Shown here piece after piece: positions 57,401-60,400 of a stretch of 64,000 nucleotides of DNA. Where the stretch lies: positions 2,083,231-2,147,230 of the forward strand of contig JACDOX010000040.1 of NCBI GenBank assembly GCA_014549065.1, given 5' to 3'. This DNA comes from Cardinalis cardinalis (Eukaryota; Chordata; Aves; Passeriformes; Cardinalidae). A program made the translations under genes and the position numbers. A model generated the notes under the pieces. It worked only from the letters and a program-made list of their open reading frames with translations, was not told where the DNA came from and searched no databases. How positions within the stretch are numbered: position 1 is the first letter of the stretch; each line of letters begins with the position of its first letter.

Positions 57401-60400
57401 TCAAAAGTAGGAACTGAGGGCAACAGCAGTCCCAGTAAAACAAAAGGATAAGAATTTTGACCAATCATAGCTCAGAGAAAGTACATTTTTCAAAATGAAA
57501 TTAAGAGCATATTATCTTCTCAATTTATGTTGCAACAATAGACCACAGTAGCTCAGTTGGTCAGAGCATGGTGTTAACAATGCTAAGGTTGTGTGTTCAA
57601 CACCTGTATGGGCCAGTAACTCAAGAGCTGGACTTGATGATNCTCATATAGCCCTTCTAATTCAGAATATGCTGTGATTCTGTGAAATTCATACTAGTCC
57701 GCTTATTTTTGACTAAATAACATTGCCTTTCAAAGCAAAAATAGACTGTAGTTGTTCCTGAAATTAAAATCTTGATAAATCACTTTCTGTGCATCTAGTT
57801 TGCAGAAGTTCCATTCTTTTCTCAATTTTTCCCTAATACAATCATTTACAAGCAGCACCCTGAAATTTTATACATACAGCAAAATCCTTAAGTGCCATAT
57901 GGTATTTTTAGAATGGTTTTATTATCAACTCTTCCTTTCAAAGTACTTTCAAAAATACAAAGAGTAATGGCAGACAATAATTTTCTACTCTTAGATCTGC
58001 AATCCCCTTTTCAAAAAAAAAAAACAACAAAACCCAACAACAAACAAGCAGAAAAACCTCCAAACCAAAACCAACAAAAAAACAACCAGAAACCAAAAGA
58101 AACAAGACAAAANGAACCCATCAAAACAAACATTTTATTGATAGAGAAATCTTGAACATTTTTGCTAATCAGGAGGGACTCCAAAAATGTCCTTACTTTT
58201 GATTTTATTTGTACTCTTAAGCCCAGTTAAGATGAAAAAGTTGATGCTTTTACAGCAGTCCACCTGAAAATGTACACTGTGGAAATCTTTATTTTAAAAT
58301 CCCTTATATTAGAAAAACAAAAAATTACCCAAAAAACCCTACTGTGATTGAAGACTAACTAGAGATTTATTCATGACCCTTCAGTTGACCTTAAAGAGTA
58401 TAAAATTTTCCCTTCACGGCTTTGCTTAGCAAAGAAGTGTAAATGGAAAGCCTGAGGTACCATTGTAGATAAGCCAACACAAATCCTCCTGAGGTAGAGC
58501 CACTTGCATAGTGAGTCGTAATGAGGTCAAGGCATTGAGACAAGTCTGCAGGGACTCTCCATTCTGAAGATTTCTGTCTCTGCTGCAAACCATCTGATAA
58601 ATGCAAACATTTCTTGCTTGCAAAACATGGAACTAAAACACACAGAAATATATATAAAGTTAATTAACATAAGCATATGTGGTTCACATCAGCAAAGTAC
58701 AACAAAACGATGAGTAAGAAAAAATTAGGCATAACAGCAAAAAAAATCAGCATGACATTGAACTGAGCATTAGAATATGGAGAAAGTACTAAAGCTTCAG
58801 GGTTGCTGTACCATGAATGTGAGCCAGTTTCCACTGTGTCACAGGATGAAAATGCACCTAGTGCACTAGGAGTGCTGGAAGGGGTGTAGGGCGAATGAGG
58901 CATTAAATTGCTATTCAAAGAATCGGGCTTTGACACTTGGCTTCTCTGTAGATGTCTTCCATAAACTAAGGCAAGTTTTAACTTTTCTACACTTCTCCAT
59001 CTATATCACCACTATCTTATTTCTCACTCTCATCCGTTACTTTTCTCTTCCACAAATGGATTTCTTCTTTCTCTTCCTTGTAATACCTAAAATAATGCGA
59101 CCTCACTGGTGCCTGGACTCCAGCATCAGCTAAACAAACATGAAAAAATGGGCTAAGTGAGACATGACCAGTCAGTANCTATTATTCTCTCAAAAGCCTC
59201 CTAACCTGGTAACATTTGAAATTATATTATTTTGTTGCAGTTGATTCACTGAAGCTGGAAGTTTCTAGCCCTGAAATGCCATTTCTTAGTGTTATATTTA
59301 AAAAAAAAGCTAACTGCGAGAACATGGCAAAAAAAATTACATTTAAAGCCTTAAGATGTAATAATTTGACACATTATCATTTTCCACTTCCAATTGTAGG
59401 AATAATTGCCAAACTAAATTTCGATCTGAAAATTTAAGGATATCTCAATCTGCAACGGCTAAGTTACANAACAGGCATTTTAGTATAGAGTTGCCATAAC
59501 ATTTACCAGTAGGACTGGTTCAAAGTCTAGGCAGACACAGAAAAAAGAGGAGAGCATCTCTGGAACTTCAAATTTATTTAGAAAACATTATTTAAAANGT
59601 ATTAACATAGTCTTTGATCATATTCTTTCTAGGAAGCTGAACCACATTTTAAAAAGGAAATTAATAATACAAAGTATCTCTTCTATAATGATACCTGCTT
59701 CTAGATTTTAAGTGAACTGTCTGCTTTCTTCTCTTCACTAAACACCTATTTACNCTCTGACTCGAGGATGTGAATTTGATTAGCTCAATACACAGGAGCT
59801 GCCAGCCATTTCNGTTCATTGTTCTTGATAACAGAATAACTTGCATTAGTTAATTCAAAATACCTACCATGTACAAAAGTAGAGCTTCTCAGCAAAGAAC
59901 TGCTCAAAGTAAAATATAATATGTTTTTAGCATTGCTCCAATATCCACTGAAACACTTTCTTCCGTGAATATCAAAAGGTATACNTTAAGTCCCTACCTT
60001 GATAAGCAATTGACACAAAAGGATTCCAACACATTCTTAAGGTCACTCAGCTTCCCAGAGCTTAAAGCACTTAGAAAGTTATTTAGCATTCTGCCCTTTT
60101 TGTTCATAGTGAGCAAACAAGCTATAAAAATGTAACACTGCTTCTCTAACTGTCATGACCTTTTATTACAAGTAGTATTTTGCACATTCATGGTANAAAA
60201 TACAGGAGAATGTTTTAATTGTCTTGCGTCCTGCCTGATTCTTAGATCATACCATACAGAAATTTCCAAAACTGCAGGACATTTATCAAATTTTGCCCAC
60301 ATCTTGATTGTGACAGTGGATGACAGCAACTACTTCAGAACAAAAACTGCTGTAAGCAGTTACAGAACACCACATTCAGAGAAAACTGCTGTTTTAACAC

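Noticed and set aside
57541..57615. tRNA-Ile gene
   Set aside because: The A-box is good but the B box, anticodon loop and acceptor stem are mutated, and a CR1-like tail follows directly. It is the head of a SINE.
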